Source of the DNA: Colocasia esculenta
Lineage: Eukaryota > Streptophyta > Magnoliopsida > Alismatales > Araceae
Direction of reading: 5' to 3'
Length of the DNA stretch: 64,000 nt
Assembly: GCA_014218235.1 (NCBI GenBank)
Contig: CM024757.1
Location: 147,325,371-147,389,370 of the forward strand
Shown: positions 22,257 to 33,609 of the stretch, in pieces
Layout: each line of letters starts with the position of its first letter
How positions within the stretch are numbered: position 1 is the stretch's first letter
The notes under the pieces: generated by a model
Told to the model about the DNA's origin: nothing
What the model saw: the letters and a program-made list of their open reading frames with translations, nothing else
Databases searched by the model: none
Made by a program: the position numbers and the translations under genes

Positions 22257-22356
22257 NNNNNNNNNNNNNNNNNNNNNNNNNNNNNNNNNNNNNNNNNNNN
22301 NNNNNNNNNNNNNNNNNNNNNNNNNNNNNNNNNNNNNNNNNNNNNNNNNNNNNNNN
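22257..22356. other. Assembly gap (100 N)
   Basis: Exactly 100 unknown bases, the conventional length for a gap of unknown size. The Tat element is cut on the left, and an unrelated plus-strand LTR begins abruptly on the right, so sequence is missing or two contigs were joined here. Confidence 1.
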
Positions 22357-23321
22357 CTTATAAGGAAAGAGGGCGGGAAACCCTAGAAACTCCAGAGCCC
22401 CCTCTTCTTCCAAAAAACGACCGTTCAACCGAATCAACGGTCCCCTCGCTTGCCACGACACCATCCTTCATCATGAACCCTCCAATTCTTTCGAGGCGGA
22501 AAGTACGAAGCGACAAGTACCGATCGACGTTCGCACGTCCGAGGTCGCCATCGCATTAAATGCTAGCAGAGCATTCAAGTGTTTTGCCGCCATTCAAGCG
22601 CCTCCATTCCTGAGCCAGCTCGATAGCGTGGGGGACAAGTGTGGTGGTCACTTCCTGCCATCCAGGCCACAACAAGGCTCATATAAACCCATGACGAAAC
22701 GAACTGGCACTGTGTTGTCTTGGGCGTCATCCATCCTCGGACGACCATTTCGAGGATGTTCGGGTACACCTACCCTGCTCGGGCCCAGAGCAATCCTCAC
22801 AGTCACCGAGCGCCAAGCTTATCTTTTCCTAACAAGTAACCTGCTCGAGAACTGCAGTCAAGGTTGCCCGAGCAGCCTCTTCGGATCCTCACGGCGGTTG
22901 TAACTGTCGCGGGCCACGCGCCCCACGATCCAAAAGTGCATTAATTGCTAAGCCTTCCAACGGGTATCTGAAGGTGTAACCCCCCCCCCCCCCCGTTACG
23001 TGCGCCAATCAAGGCGCCCTTCCAGACACGATCCAGAGGCGTTACGTCCGCCCGCTTCAACACCCATGCCTATATAAGGCACAGGTATAGCGCCGTGCAA
23101 AGGTAGGAAAACTCTCACACAAATACGCCTTCATCCACGAGAACTTCCATCCTCTTCAGTCATCCACTGACTTAGGCATCGAAGGGTTCTCCCCGTTCTT
23201 CAACCGGGCCCCCTGATCCGTTTTCTGGTTTTGCAGGCTTTCGTCCGCCTCCAGCGTCCTTCCTCCCTCCTTCGAGTGTAGGCCCACCAGGCTCCGGCCC
23301 AATCAAGAAAAGGCCTCCACA
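22357..23321 (+). mobile_element. Gypsy-type LTR (partial, 3' or solo) after the gap
   Basis: GC-rich, with a TATA box in CCTATATAAGGCACAGG near 23070. Downstream is CATCCACTGACTTAGGCATCG, a phrase common in R/U5 of plant gypsy LTRs. It ends CCTCCACA at about 23321. No primer-binding site follows, so it is a 3' or solo LTR. The left part is lost in the gap. A poly-C run sits at 22980-22994. Confidence 0.6.
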
Positions 23322-23940
23322 ATATTACATTCTAATAAATTTATGTTTAAAATTTCATCTTGATTGGATAATATTTAGATATAAAATTAAATATATTAAT
23401 TTAATTTAAAAAAAAAAACTAAAACCGTTGATGGACTTCTGTAAGTCGCACACTTTTAATTTGTATGTTTTTGTCCCGTATGTTATCTCTTTTTTTTTGG
23501 ACAAATCCTATACATTATTTCACCACTAAGGAAAATTGAAGGATAAATTAAAGAGTGAGATTTGTCTTTTCAATCCTATACGTTACCTGACAGAAGAAAA
23601 CTGAAGGAAAAATTAATTGTACGTTTCAATCCTATACATTATCACAAAAGAAAATAGAAGGACAAATTAAAGAGTGAACCGGGCACGTTAGAAAACTGAA
23701 GGAAATTTTAAGTGAACCGGGCTAACAAAGGTTGAACTGGACGAAAAAAAAAAAGTGTCACTTCTTATATTAGTTATAGATATTTACGGCCAAGTGGAAT
23801 ACTGGTGGAGTGCGTATACTTTCCCCTCTGGGGGCAAGTACACTCTCCCAATCTACTGACCTTAAGGTCTGATTTTATCAAAAAAAAATACATTTCATAT
23901 TATTACTAAAGATATGTGTGTATTATATTGAACAATTAAT
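23322..23940. other. AT-rich unassigned sequence
   Basis: No gene is visible. Three diverged direct copies of a roughly 75-bp phrase (CAATCCTATACATTATC ... GAAAACTGAAGGA) lie at about 23500-23740. A short pyrimidine/purine segment near 23800-23880 ends in an A-run, which could be the tail of a small retroposon. Confidence 0.4.
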
Positions 23941-26131
23941 TTAAGATAGTAAGTGTCGACACATAAACGATTACAAGTCGACACATGCTTAACTATCACT
24001 AGTAAAATTATTCTAAGTCCTCAACTAGCGTATCTACGACTCCGACTCTCATATAGTCAAAGCGAAACTCTGACTTGTGAGAAAATCACAATAGTTGAAG
24101 TCCAACTTTGACTCTTAGATAGTCGAAGTGAGACTCCGACTTGTGAGAAAATCACGACAATCAAATTCAACTCCAACTCTCGGACAGTCGAAGTGAGATT
24201 CTAACTTGTAAATAAATCACAACACTCAAAGTCCAACTCTGACTCTCGGACAGTTGAAGTGAGACTCTGACTTGTGAATAAATCACGACAGTTGAAGTCT
24301 AACTCCGACTCTCGGAAAGTCAAAGTGAGACTCCGACTTGTGAATAAATCACAATAGTCGAAGTTCAACTACGACTCTCGAACAGTCGAAGTGAGACTCT
24401 GACTTGTGAACAAATCACAATAATCGAAGTCTCACTCCGACTCTTATACAGTCGAAGTCTGATATCAACTTGTGAACATATCACAACAGACGTAGTGCCA
24501 CTCCGACTTTCATCAAATCAAAGTTTCAGTACTTATAAGAATATTGTTTACTTGCATATCTTTTGATGCAGTTCTATTGTGACTACTTTGTAATGACCTT
24601 TATGATCTTCTAATTGTCAATTAATGAATGACTATGTTATTTTTAGATAACACTTGATTATGTAAATTTTCACTCTTGTATGTCGACTCCTCTAAAGCCG
24701 AAGTGCATTCTTTATTGTACTTATGATTTTTGAATTCTAGTACATACTATTGTACATCTTGTTCATTATGTTTTCTACATTCAAATTTATTATTTATTAA
24801 TAAGAACATACCTGTAATATTGTATTTTAAAATATTCCTTTATAGTTGTTTGATTTACAAGATATTTGTCAGTGTCCTTCTAGTTGACAGGTTTCAGATA
24901 TTAAGGAAAGACTTTTTGCAGACACACTGTGTGCTGAGCAGGTGTCCAGTTTTCCTTAAAGGCTCACCTACCCTCATATACTTTAAGAACAATACTTTTC
25001 TCTGAAATAGAAAGTTATCTTTTCAGATGATCTACTTTTTGTTTCCACTATCTAATACTTTATACAATACAAGACTAACCGTGGAAAAGATTATGGTGCA
25101 TGCAGACATTTATTGCGGCTAGCAATAGGAGCATGAAGCTATCCAAAATAGCCAAGAAGCTGTTGAGAAGAAGAAAGATTTGAAGATGAATTTCTCAGGT
25201 TATCTTCTTCAGTCACAACGAATATATTTCAAATGGCTACATCCCAATGGACAACTGAAGACTTTGAAGGCTATATAAGAAGTCGAAGTTTATATGAAGA
25301 AAGACAAGATGCAATAGAGACAAAGATACACATATTTACACAGAAAATCTGAAAAAGAGAAAAGAGAGCAATTTGTTCCAAGCAACACACTCATAACATT
25401 CACTGCCCTCAAAGCCTTCAAGAAATATGTAGTTGGGTGGTTCAGAATTTTAGATTATTTTTTAGTCCACCTTTGAAACAGAAAGAGATAGGTGATGTCA
25501 TTCTTCCTCTCTATAGATCCCTTTTTTTTTTGTTCAAGTGTTTGCTCTTCCCTGAGCAGCACTCAGTCTGAAACTTCTCTGAGTTGTAACCAATAGGGGT
25601 TTATTTTTTGGTGTTTCTCTTTTGTAGAAGGGAAGACTTGCTCGGGTGTAAGTGGTTGTATTACCACTCTTTGAATGGGAAGGTAAAGTGTTCTTGACAG
25701 TTAGTGGAAAATTTCAAGAGGTGCTTGGAGACTGGATGTAGAACTCTTAATTGAGAGAAGGTCTGAATCATGATAAATCTCTTGTGCATTGTTTGTGATT
25801 ATTTCCGCCAAGTTACACTTGCTTCACACACAACACACGAGGTACTAACATTTTTGTTAAGTGTTCTTTCATATTCAAATAATTTTTAATTTGCAAAAAG
25901 TCATATTCACCCCCTCTCTAAGACATTTAAAGCTCTACGTAGATCCAACACGAACTAGGATAAAAATCTTTGTGTTATTTGTGTGTGTTTTTTATGGGCG
26001 TTCATTTTTCTACACACGTTTACTAATCATTAACCAAATGTTTTAAGTGTTATTATTTGTAATTAATCTTTTAGATCACCCTATTCATCCTCCCCTCTAG
26101 AGTGATTAGCTACCTATCTATCCAACACCAC
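23940..26131 (+). mobile_element. SIRE-like copia LTR, left end uncertain
   Basis: Contains a U3 tandem array (24040-24530), a TATA box in GGCTATATAAGAAG (about 25270), and an R/U5 like the LTR at 29981-46818: both share phrases such as GTGGAAA...CAAGAG.TGCTTGGAGACT and GAATCA.GATAAATCT. It ends CTATCCAACA at 26131. No primer-binding site follows, so it is a 3' or solo LTR. The left terminus and target duplication could not be fixed. Confidence 0.55.
24040..24530. repeat. ~62-bp tandem array in SIRE-like U3
   Basis: About eight units, each with GACTCTCGGACAGTCGAAG, TGAGACTCCGACTTGTGA and AATCACGACAGTCGAAGTC. GTCGAAGT/ACTTCGAC half-sites recur in both orientations. It lies upstream of the LTR TATA box. 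Confidence 0.85.
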
Positions 26132-26976
26132 AATGGACATTATAATCGCTTATGTGTCTCGATAATTGATTATATCTCTCTGAGATGAGTTTTGATTTTC
26201 TATGACTTACCTCATAGTGGGTACTATGATTGATTATGTTCAATGATTTAGTATAAATATGTCGATAATTGATTATGCATTATACAATATAGTAGAGTTT
26301 GGTTAAATATTGATATCGATTATGTACTATACAATATAATAGACTTTGACTAAATTTTGATCCTCAATAATTGATTATGTGCTATATAGTGGTAGAGTTT
26401 TAGTTTCTACAAGTTGTATATACTATATAGTGGTTTTACGCTAATCAATTATGCATGTTAAATTATGTAATGCTTGAACTTGGAAAGTTTGTGATAGAAA
26501 GGATATTTCAGAACTATGCTTGAAGGATCTGTGAATTGTTCTATTGAGTTGTGATACGATGAAACCCCATACATACCTTTTAGGTAGTGAGTGAGGCTCT
26601 AAGAACCTTGAAGTCCTAAAGCAGATGGGCCTCACTGGAGTAAGAAGAGTTTGTTGTCAAGGATATTTTATAGTGAACATTGTTTGAGGTGTCCTAGATA
26701 GGTTGGTTGTAACAACTTCTAGTCTGTGTTCGATTATGTAAGAATTTGTTGAACTGAAAAAAGGTAATCACAAAACTATCTTATGATTTAATAAAGTTTA
26801 TAAAATTCTGGAGTAACAAATGTATTTGTATATGTGTTGCTTACTCTCTTGGTTTAGATAAGTTGAGTTGTTTTCACTGTTCCATTTTAGAATGCATAAA
26901 AATAAATAATAATATTGTTCACGGGTCTATTCTACATGTGAAATCACAAGAATGTCCACCCAGACTGAAAGGACGT
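26132..26976. other. AT-rich sequence with short diverged repeats
   Basis: 26150-26450 holds three or four diverged copies of AATTGATTATG, ACTATACAATATAATAG, AGTTTGACTAAATTTTGA. The remainder shows no gene or recognised element. Confidence 0.4.
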
Positions 26977-26986
26977 TTCTAAGGAG

Positions 26987-27991
26987 GAGAAATGCTAACT
27001 GCACGTACACTCGGGTAAAAGAGATGTGTGGAATCGCCGGAGCGCATACGATTGGGCTGCGTGAAAAACATCCACGTCAGCAGTCCCAACACTCGTCACC
27101 ACCTGTGTCCCGTCTTTCTGAGACCCGCCATCATGAAATCGCATCTTCTCGAGATCCGCCAACGATTACAGAGAGATTTTTTTTAATCTCAAATTTACCC
27201 TTCCCGCCATTTATATTTGTCAACCAAGGAGATATAATTTTCACTGGAAAGTGAAGGCTTCAACTTCAGACCTAGAAGACACAAGACATAGGCGGGCATC
27301 CCGAGTGAGAGGTATGGTTCACAAGTAGGATGCAACGGTGATAAATAGATCTCTTCCCAGTGTTGAAATATGTTTCTTCTGTTCGGTGATAAATAGGTCT
27401 CTTCGGGTGACAAATAGGAATTGATCAGCGACAAATATGTTTCTTCTGTTCGACGACAAATAGGTTTATCTAGTGACAAATAAGTTCTTTCCAATGAGAA
27501 ATAGGTCTCTTAGAGTAACAAATAGAAATTGTTCCAGTGTCGAAATAAGTTTTTTCTGTTTGGTGACAAATAGGTTTATCCAGCGACAAATAAGTCATTT
27601 CCAGTGACAAATAAGTCTCTTAGGGTGACAAATAGGAATTGTTTCAGTGACAAATAGGTTTATTTGTTTGGTGACAAATAAGTTCTTTCTAGTGATAAAT
27701 AGGTTCTTTTCAGTGACAAATAGGTCTTTTCCAGTAAAAATTAGATCTCCTTGGTTGACAAATAGAAACAACGGTAAGTGTAAATTTGAGATTAAAAAAA
27801 ATCTCTCTATAATCGTTGGCAGGGTTCGGGAAGACGCGGTTTCATGATGGCGGGCCTCGGGAAGACGCAGCGCAGACGACGACGAGTGTTGGGACTGTTG
27901 ACATGAGTATTTCCACGCGGCCCAATCGCCTATGTCCCGAAGATTCTAGCGCATCTCTTTTACCCGAGTGTAAGTGCAGCTAGTATTTCTC
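26987..27991. mobile_element. Mutator-like non-autonomous element (1005 bp, TSD TTCTAAGGAG)
   Basis: Long terminal inverted repeats of about 220 bp start GAGAAATGCTAACTGCAC on the left and GAGAAATACTAGCTGCAC (reverse complement) on the right. They are flanked by a perfect 10-bp duplication TTCTAAGGAG (26977-26986 and 27992-28001), in the 9-11 bp range of Mutator-like elements. The interior (27330-27770) is a GTGACAAATAGG-type tandem array. No transposase is encoded. Confidence 0.88.
27330..27770. repeat. Short tandem array inside the Mutator-like element
   Basis: About 20 diverged units of the type GTGACAAATAGGTCTCTT, spaced 21-25 bp, fill the space between the inverted repeats. ORFs here are artefacts. 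Confidence 0.8.
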
Positions 27992-28001
27992 TTCTAAGGA
28001 G

Positions 28002-28410
28002 ATGTCTCATGTGGAAGACATGTTCAACCAGAAAATCTAATAATTCGAATAGTTATTTTAAAAAAAAAAGAAAAAAGAAAGGAATACTGCGCCCTTTGGA
28101 GATGTCTACTGAAAGATGTGTCTAGCACCAATGATGTCTCTACAATCAACGCTGTTCAGGTATCAGATTGACAATCTATCGATGTCAATTGGGTTCTAGA
28201 CGTTGAAGGTGACACAAAATTGGTGGTCTGTGATTTAAAACACGAACAGGGCCTATTGTAAGCTATAGCAAAGGAAGGATCATAATGGGTTAGGATCAAA
28301 CTCAACGACCAAGTTCAAATAGTGACATTATTTAGGTGGAAAGGAAAACATGCCGACTGTGGGCCAGCGGGAGGGGAGGTGCTGCAGAGGTGGTGGTGGT
28401 AACGGGCTTG
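28002..28410. other. Unassigned sequence
   Basis: No gene or element recognised. Contains an A-rich run at about 28058-28078 and a GC-rich patch near 28360-28400. Confidence 0.4.
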
Positions 28411-28419
28411 TTTGTGTAT

Positions 28420-28599
28420 CGAGAAAGACTTTGTGCACTTCTCAAAGTGTAAAAATGACATGTCATCTTGCACTTCTCCCCTCTCATTGGTGAAAAAGAG
28501 GAGAGAGATCCATGTGACACCTTGATTCCATCAATGAGAGAGGGGAAGTGCAAGATGATATGGCATTTTGCACTTTGAGAAGTGCACAAAGTCTTTCTC
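28420..28599. mobile_element. MITE, 180 bp, long inverted repeats, TSD TTGTGTATC
   Basis: Ends GAGAAAGACTTTGTGCACTT and its inverse complement; the arms pair over about 75 bases. Perfect 9-bp duplication TTGTGTATC at 28411-28419 and 28600-28608. The 9-bp target site and long arms point to a Mutator-type MITE. Confidence 0.88.
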
Positions 28600-28680
28600 T
28601 TGTGTATCACCCTAGTTGTCTTCTTGGGGATCAAAACATGGCACCTTTTACTTTGATGCCATGGTCGACATCATTAAAAT

Positions 28681-29058
28681 GAGAAATGTTTATTGTACGA
28701 CCTCGGTATAATAATGTCAATTCAAAATATATTTTAAAATTTTTATTAATCCATCTCATGTGATTTATTACATCGTATTGTGTCACTTTTTTTAGTCTAA
28801 TCTTTATTTTGAAGCCTAAATTTTTATTTTAATGCCCAAACTTTTCTCTTTTAGTGAAATAAATCGAATTGGGCACCATTAAGTGTTAAAATAGAAATTT
28901 AAATATCAAAATAAAAATTAGATTCCAAAATATAAAGTTAAATTCTAAAAGATGATACAATGCGGCACAATGAACTGTACAAGATAGATTAATAGACTTT
29001 CATAAACATATTTTGAATTGATATTACTGCACCGAAGTGAGTGCAATAATTTTTTCTC
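28681..29058. mobile_element. Mutator-type MITE, 378 bp, diverged inverted repeats
   Basis: The left end GAGAAATGTTTATTGTACGA and the right end (reverse complement GAGAAAAAATTATTGCACTC) can be aligned over more than 100 bases, with GTCAATTCAAAATAT shared. Flanks CATTAAAAT and CATCTACAT match at 6 of 9, consistent with a decayed 9-bp duplication. Confidence 0.7.
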
Positions 29059-29158
29059 CATCTACATTGACTCACTTGGGACCTTCATTCGGGGTGAGGG
29101 GGGTAGGGGCGAGAGTTGGAATGTGCACCATGGGGCATCAAGTCTTTTCTGATACTTA

Positions 29159-29508
29159 GACATCATTTGGTAATACTTTCACTATATTTGATATTTGGAT
29201 AGGAGTGGGGATATCTTCAAAATTATCTCCACTCTATCTCCGGTCTATCCAAATACCCAACATGTCAAAGATTTCACTTCATTGAAATATCAAATCTTTT
29301 AAACACCTCTTTTATACCAACTTTTAAAACCCAAAAGCCAACATATCATTATTACATTTTTTCTCTCTATCTTTCTTCTCTCTCTTAAAATCTATTTTTA
29401 CACAATCTAAAATTTATTTTACATGTTTGATAGTTAGAGAGAGAAAAAAATAAATATTAATTATTAACTAATTAAAATCTAACTTCAAAAATATTCCCAA
29501 ACAATATC
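29159..29508. mobile_element. Tourist-like MITE (PIF/Harbinger), TSD TTA
   Basis: Termini GACATCATTTGGTAATA and, reversed, GATATTGTTTGGGAATA agree at 13 of 17 positions. TTA lies on both sides (29156-29158 and 29509-29511). A 350-bp AT-rich interior without coding fits a Tourist-type MITE. Confidence 0.65.
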
Positions 29509-29511
29509 TTA

Positions 29512-29975
29512 AGAAAAGAACGAGAATGGATGGGAGGTTCTTACTACATTAGAGATCCGTCGAGCATGGGGGAGAGAAAGAAAGAGAGATGCGCATTTTT
29601 GTCAAGTTACATTCAACTAATAGTAAATTTTAGTGGAATATTTATTTTTCTAACAAAAGTTAACTCTATTTACCACCGCACTTTGTGATAATATTTCAGC
29701 AATGATAATACATTTGCCATTTTTTGTGTGTAAGAATGATTTCTATGAAAAAAGCCATAAATAGATAATCTCTCCGTGACATATTGGATCAATCAAGCTA
29801 CATGCCTCTGTTCACGTAATTCTTTCTTTAGATAACCGAGAAATGCACATTGTATAAAGGGTCTTGCAACAAATATGAGATGCATTGCAAAATTGACAAT
29901 TCTATTAGATTATATCACATCTATATAGACATGACATGATAAATATAATAGTAACTATAAGTGACTGTGATGGTG
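29512..29975. other. AT-rich unassigned sequence
   Basis: No gene, repeat or element recognised between the Tourist-like MITE and the SIRE-like LTR. Confidence 0.5.
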
Positions 29976-30189
29976 AGTGTTGTTGAACCACTGATATATT
30001 TTTATCTTCATATTTTAGTGATAACAAAAACTCATAAATATCATGGAGATTAAAATTATATTTAATAATATTTCATAATTATTTATGTCTAAAAATAAAT
30101 TAATTGCTATCTCTGTAAAAAAAAATGCACTAAAATTCTAATCAATTACTGTATAAATAGCTGTCAAAGTTCCATATCGATTGGTGTTC

Positions 30190-30610
30190 AAGCTTCTATC
30201 GATTGTTGTTTTAGTCTAACGATTGCAAAACATGTTCACATCGATTGTCTTTTAACATATCGATTGCCTTTCAATGTATCGATTTTCTTTTAGCATATCA
30301 ATTTTTCTTTTATCATATCGATTGTCTTGAAGCATATCAATTGTCTTTTATTACATCGATTGTCTTGAATCACATCGATTGCCTTTCTTAATATGGATTG
30401 TTGAGCATATCGATTGTTTTAACACATAACGATTACCCTTTAACATATCGATTGTCTTTAACTTCTCACATCAATTGATGTTATTAGTAATGATTCATAT
30501 TGATTAATGATAGAAGGTTCAATAAGATATCAATTGTTGTTATTCATATCGATTGTCTTTATAAATTTCATATCAGTTATTTTTCTCATATCGATTGTTG
30601 TTATGATTTA
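30190..30610. repeat. TATCGATTGTCTTT array in SIRE-like U3
   Basis: About 18 irregularly spaced (20-25 bp) copies of CATATCGATTGTCTTTTA with variants. ATCGAT palindromes are central. It lies upstream of the TATA box near 31060. Confidence 0.85.
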
Positions 30611-31139
30611 TACCTATTGACTTTCAAAATGTCTTGGCACCAAATGAAATTTCAAATACAATTCATTTGTTTAACTTATTATTTCTCTGACTGAAGTTAC
30701 TTTTTTGTTGTCTCATAGGATTCCTCCTTCTCACAAAGAAAGAAAAGCACCTACCTACTATTTCCAATTATCAGCAGGAAATATTGACAGAAGACAAAAG
30801 AGGTATGGGCCATCTGACAAAAGACTTCTCGAGTCTAACATCCTCTTTACATTAAATGTTTGCAGGCCTATTCTACTTATAGTCAACATGTTGGACCTGC
30901 TACTGGGACCCTTGGAAGTATGCACCAGATGAAAGGTTATCTTCTATTCCAAAGAGCCAGTAGATACAAGAAGATATCTGTTAGACTCAGAGGAAGAAGA
31001 GTAGAAGAAGAGAGTCAAGAAACTCTAACAGCCATCTGTCAACGGTTCTCTTTAGCTACTCTATAAAAGGATGAAATCAAAGCAGAAGAAACACAACAAC
31101 AAAAGCGAATCTAAAAATCTTTCAACACTACAAGAAAAA

Positions 31140-31325
31140 GCTGTTTTATCGACGGATATTTCCGAAGGAATTTTCCGTCGGAACTACCGACGGAATTATT
31201 GGGTCGGAAACATCCGTTGGTAAATACCGACGGATAAATATCCGCCGGAAATTTCCGTCGGTACTTATATATTACCGACGGTTTTCTGACGTAATAGTTC
31301 CGTCGGAACTATCCGTCGGAAATTT
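31140..31325. repeat. CACTA 5' subterminal repeats
   Basis: At least eight copies of TTCCGTCGG or its inverse CCGACGGAA in mixed orientation, the type of site bound by the element's own second (TNPA-like) protein. Confidence 0.85.
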
Positions 31326-31356
31326 CACAATTTCCCTCCCCACCACCTCTCAGAAA

Positions 31357-31360
<4 letters not shown>

Positions 31361-31422
<62 letters not shown>
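31361..31422. repeat. (CT)n microsatellite
   Basis: About 31 uninterrupted CT dinucleotides, followed by a GC-rich tract. A plausible position for the 5' UTR of the CACTA transcript. Confidence 0.98.
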
Positions 31423-31423
<1 letters not shown>

Positions 31424-31426
<3 letters not shown>

Positions 31427-31865
31427 CGCTCGCCCCTTCGCCAGCGGAGCCCCCGCGCCCCCTCGCCGACCCCTGCGACCCGAGCCCCAGCGCCCCCGCC
31501 GCCTCGCCCACCCCACGGCGCCCCCGAGCCCCAACGCCCCCGCCCCCGAGCCCACCCACGGCGCCCCCGAGCCCACCTCACGGCCCCTCCACCCCACAGG
31601 CCCCCCTCACCCACCCCACGGTGCCCCCTCGCCCCCACAGGGCCCCCTCCACCCCATAGGCCCCCTCACCCACTCCACGCCCACGGGCGCCCCCGAGCCC
31701 ACCCCACGACGCCCCCTCGCCCCTGTGGCGTTGCCCCCTCACCCCCACGGCGCCCCCTCCACCCCACAGGCCCCCTCACCCACCCCACGGCGCCCCCTCG
31801 CCCCTGCGGCACTGCCCCCTCGCCCCCACGGCTCCCCCTCCACCCCACAGGCCCCCCTTACCCGT
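31424..31865. repeat. GC-rich minisatellite inside CACTA
   Basis: Irregular 20-35 bp units such as CCACCCCACGGCGCCCCCTC and ACAGGCCCCCTCACCCACC. Both strands read open (Pro/Ala-rich plus, Gly/Arg-rich minus), which is a composition effect. The composition differs sharply from the AT-rich neighbours. Possibly a captured GC-rich exon, not identified. Confidence 0.7.
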
Positions 31866-33186
31866 AAATGTTTACATGGAAAGGTTGGTACGGAGAAGGG
31901 GTTTGCAAGCTGCCTGCACTGCGTGAACTTGTCATCATGGACTGCCCTCTTCTTCACAGCCTTTGCCACTGTTTCCCCACTCAAGCAAAGCTTTTTTCCC
32001 CAAGGTCTTAATCCCTTTGGTGAATTGTTTTGTAGTTAAAATATTTGTACCCCATTCTGCAGTGAGTCCTTTTGGGATTTATGTTCTTCTTTTAACCTTT
32101 TTATCAAGAATTTGCAAGTCCTGTTTTATATGGGGGAGTTTGATCAAGATCCCATGTTCTTCATTTGTTACACGATCCCAAGCTACGCATCTCGTTAAGA
32201 TCGAATAGTCCCATATTTTCAAAATTGATATATATTGAGGCACAATTAATTACCTTGGAATATTATAAGTTCAGAGCATGGTACACTAATTAAGCTTTTC
32301 TTTTGTTTCTGTAACTTTTAATAATTTTACAGCTTGATTCTAGTATTTGTCTACATATCACCTTAAACCCACACGTAAGGGATCTGAAGTTTATTTTGTT
32401 GTGATTCTTCAATTTTGATGATAATAAAATCTACTTATATTGGACTAATTATCCAATTTTTAAGTGTATGCACAATTAATAAGCCAATCTTGAAAATCTA
32501 AGGATGAAAGTGTATGAATTCAAGTTTAGATAGATGATGAAATTAGGTTCTCGTTGAAATTTGAAGTTTTATGTTTAAGGGTATTTGAAGTGTTCATTTT
32601 ACTCTGTTCAACGAGCACTTGTTCATTTGTCTACATATACCTTAAGCAACTTTCAATGTAAATGATTCATGAAGTCCAGATGGGATCATAATGAATTTTG
32701 CAGTCAGTAGTAAGGTCCACATGTCCCATTTCCTACGTTATATCATTTATGGGTAAATATTTGTAAACAACAATCATGTTACTCAGTTAAGTAATTAATG
32801 AGGATAAGATAGGTGAGTCAAAAATATCTTGTGTCCTCTCATGTTAATCATTCAGCTAGGCACTTGCTATGTAGCAAATGCTTACTTTTATCATAATGTT
32901 GTACAGTCTTTAATATTTTTAATCATACCAAAGTGGTTAATGCTTCTTTTAATAACATTGGGTGCCTTTGTCTCTTACATGCATGCTGCCACAAAATTCT
33001 TATTCTTTGCAATTCAAAAGATCTTTATATTGGTTGTTATTTGTATTTTAGATGCTTATCCTTTGGCTTGTGGGGAACATACTTCGAGCCATGAATGTTC
33101 ACCCTTCTCAGTTATTATCGTCTTTCTCTACATATCCATTAATGTGCAAAAAATGTAAACTCTTAGCTGAATTGTTTGTTTCCTTT
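31866..33186. other. CACTA interior, unassigned
   Basis: An open plus-strand stretch at 31860-32007 (ending before GTCTTAATCC) could be an exon but matches nothing recognised. The rest is AT-rich, intron-like sequence. Confidence 0.35.
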
Positions 33187-33214
33187 TCAAAGTGGTGACT
33201 TAACAACATTATAG

Positions 33215-33609
33215 AAGGCGGACCGCGGACTTGGATTGGTTGAAGAATCGGCCAGATCTGAGCCCAATTGGATCTGGATTGAATAGGAAGTCAGAAATGG
33301 CCAATTCGACCAATGAAGTCGTAAAATCAGCCAGGATTGACCTAGATCAACCGATTCCGGTGGGTCCCAATATCTCAACCAAATCCAGTTGATCCCGATC
33401 TTGGCTGATCCTACTCGATCTGGACTGATCCCAGCTGATTTTGGCTGATCCCGGCCTAATTCTTGCAAGATCAGGTCAATGTAGACTACTAATTGGAACT
33501 TCAAAATTTGATTGGCGGATTTGACTAATACTAGCTGATCTCGGCTGATCCAACTGATCCCAGCTAATTCTGGCCATTCTGGCTGAAATTTCACCGATTC
33601 CCACCCCTA
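33215..33609. repeat. CTGATCCCGG-type short tandem repeat, possible hAT-end relic
   Basis: Many diverged 10-20 bp units (GGCTGATCCCGGC, CAGCTGATTTTGG). The right end CCGATTCCCACCCCTA looks like the inverse of a TAGGGGTG hAT terminus, but no matching left terminus or duplication was found. Confidence 0.5.

Noticed and set aside
30190..30610. Recurring TATCGATTGTCTTT resembled short regularly spaced repeats
   Set aside because: Spacing is irregular, and the context is the U3 of a copia LTR upstream of a TATA box.
31309..31984. Gly/Arg-rich minus-strand ORFs of 60-109 residues
   Set aside because: Produced by the (CT)n tract and GC-rich minisatellite; a composition artefact.
33187..33594. Minus-strand 135-residue ORF in the CACTA interior
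   Set aside because: Encoded by the short CTGATCCCGG tandem repeat; no domain recognised.
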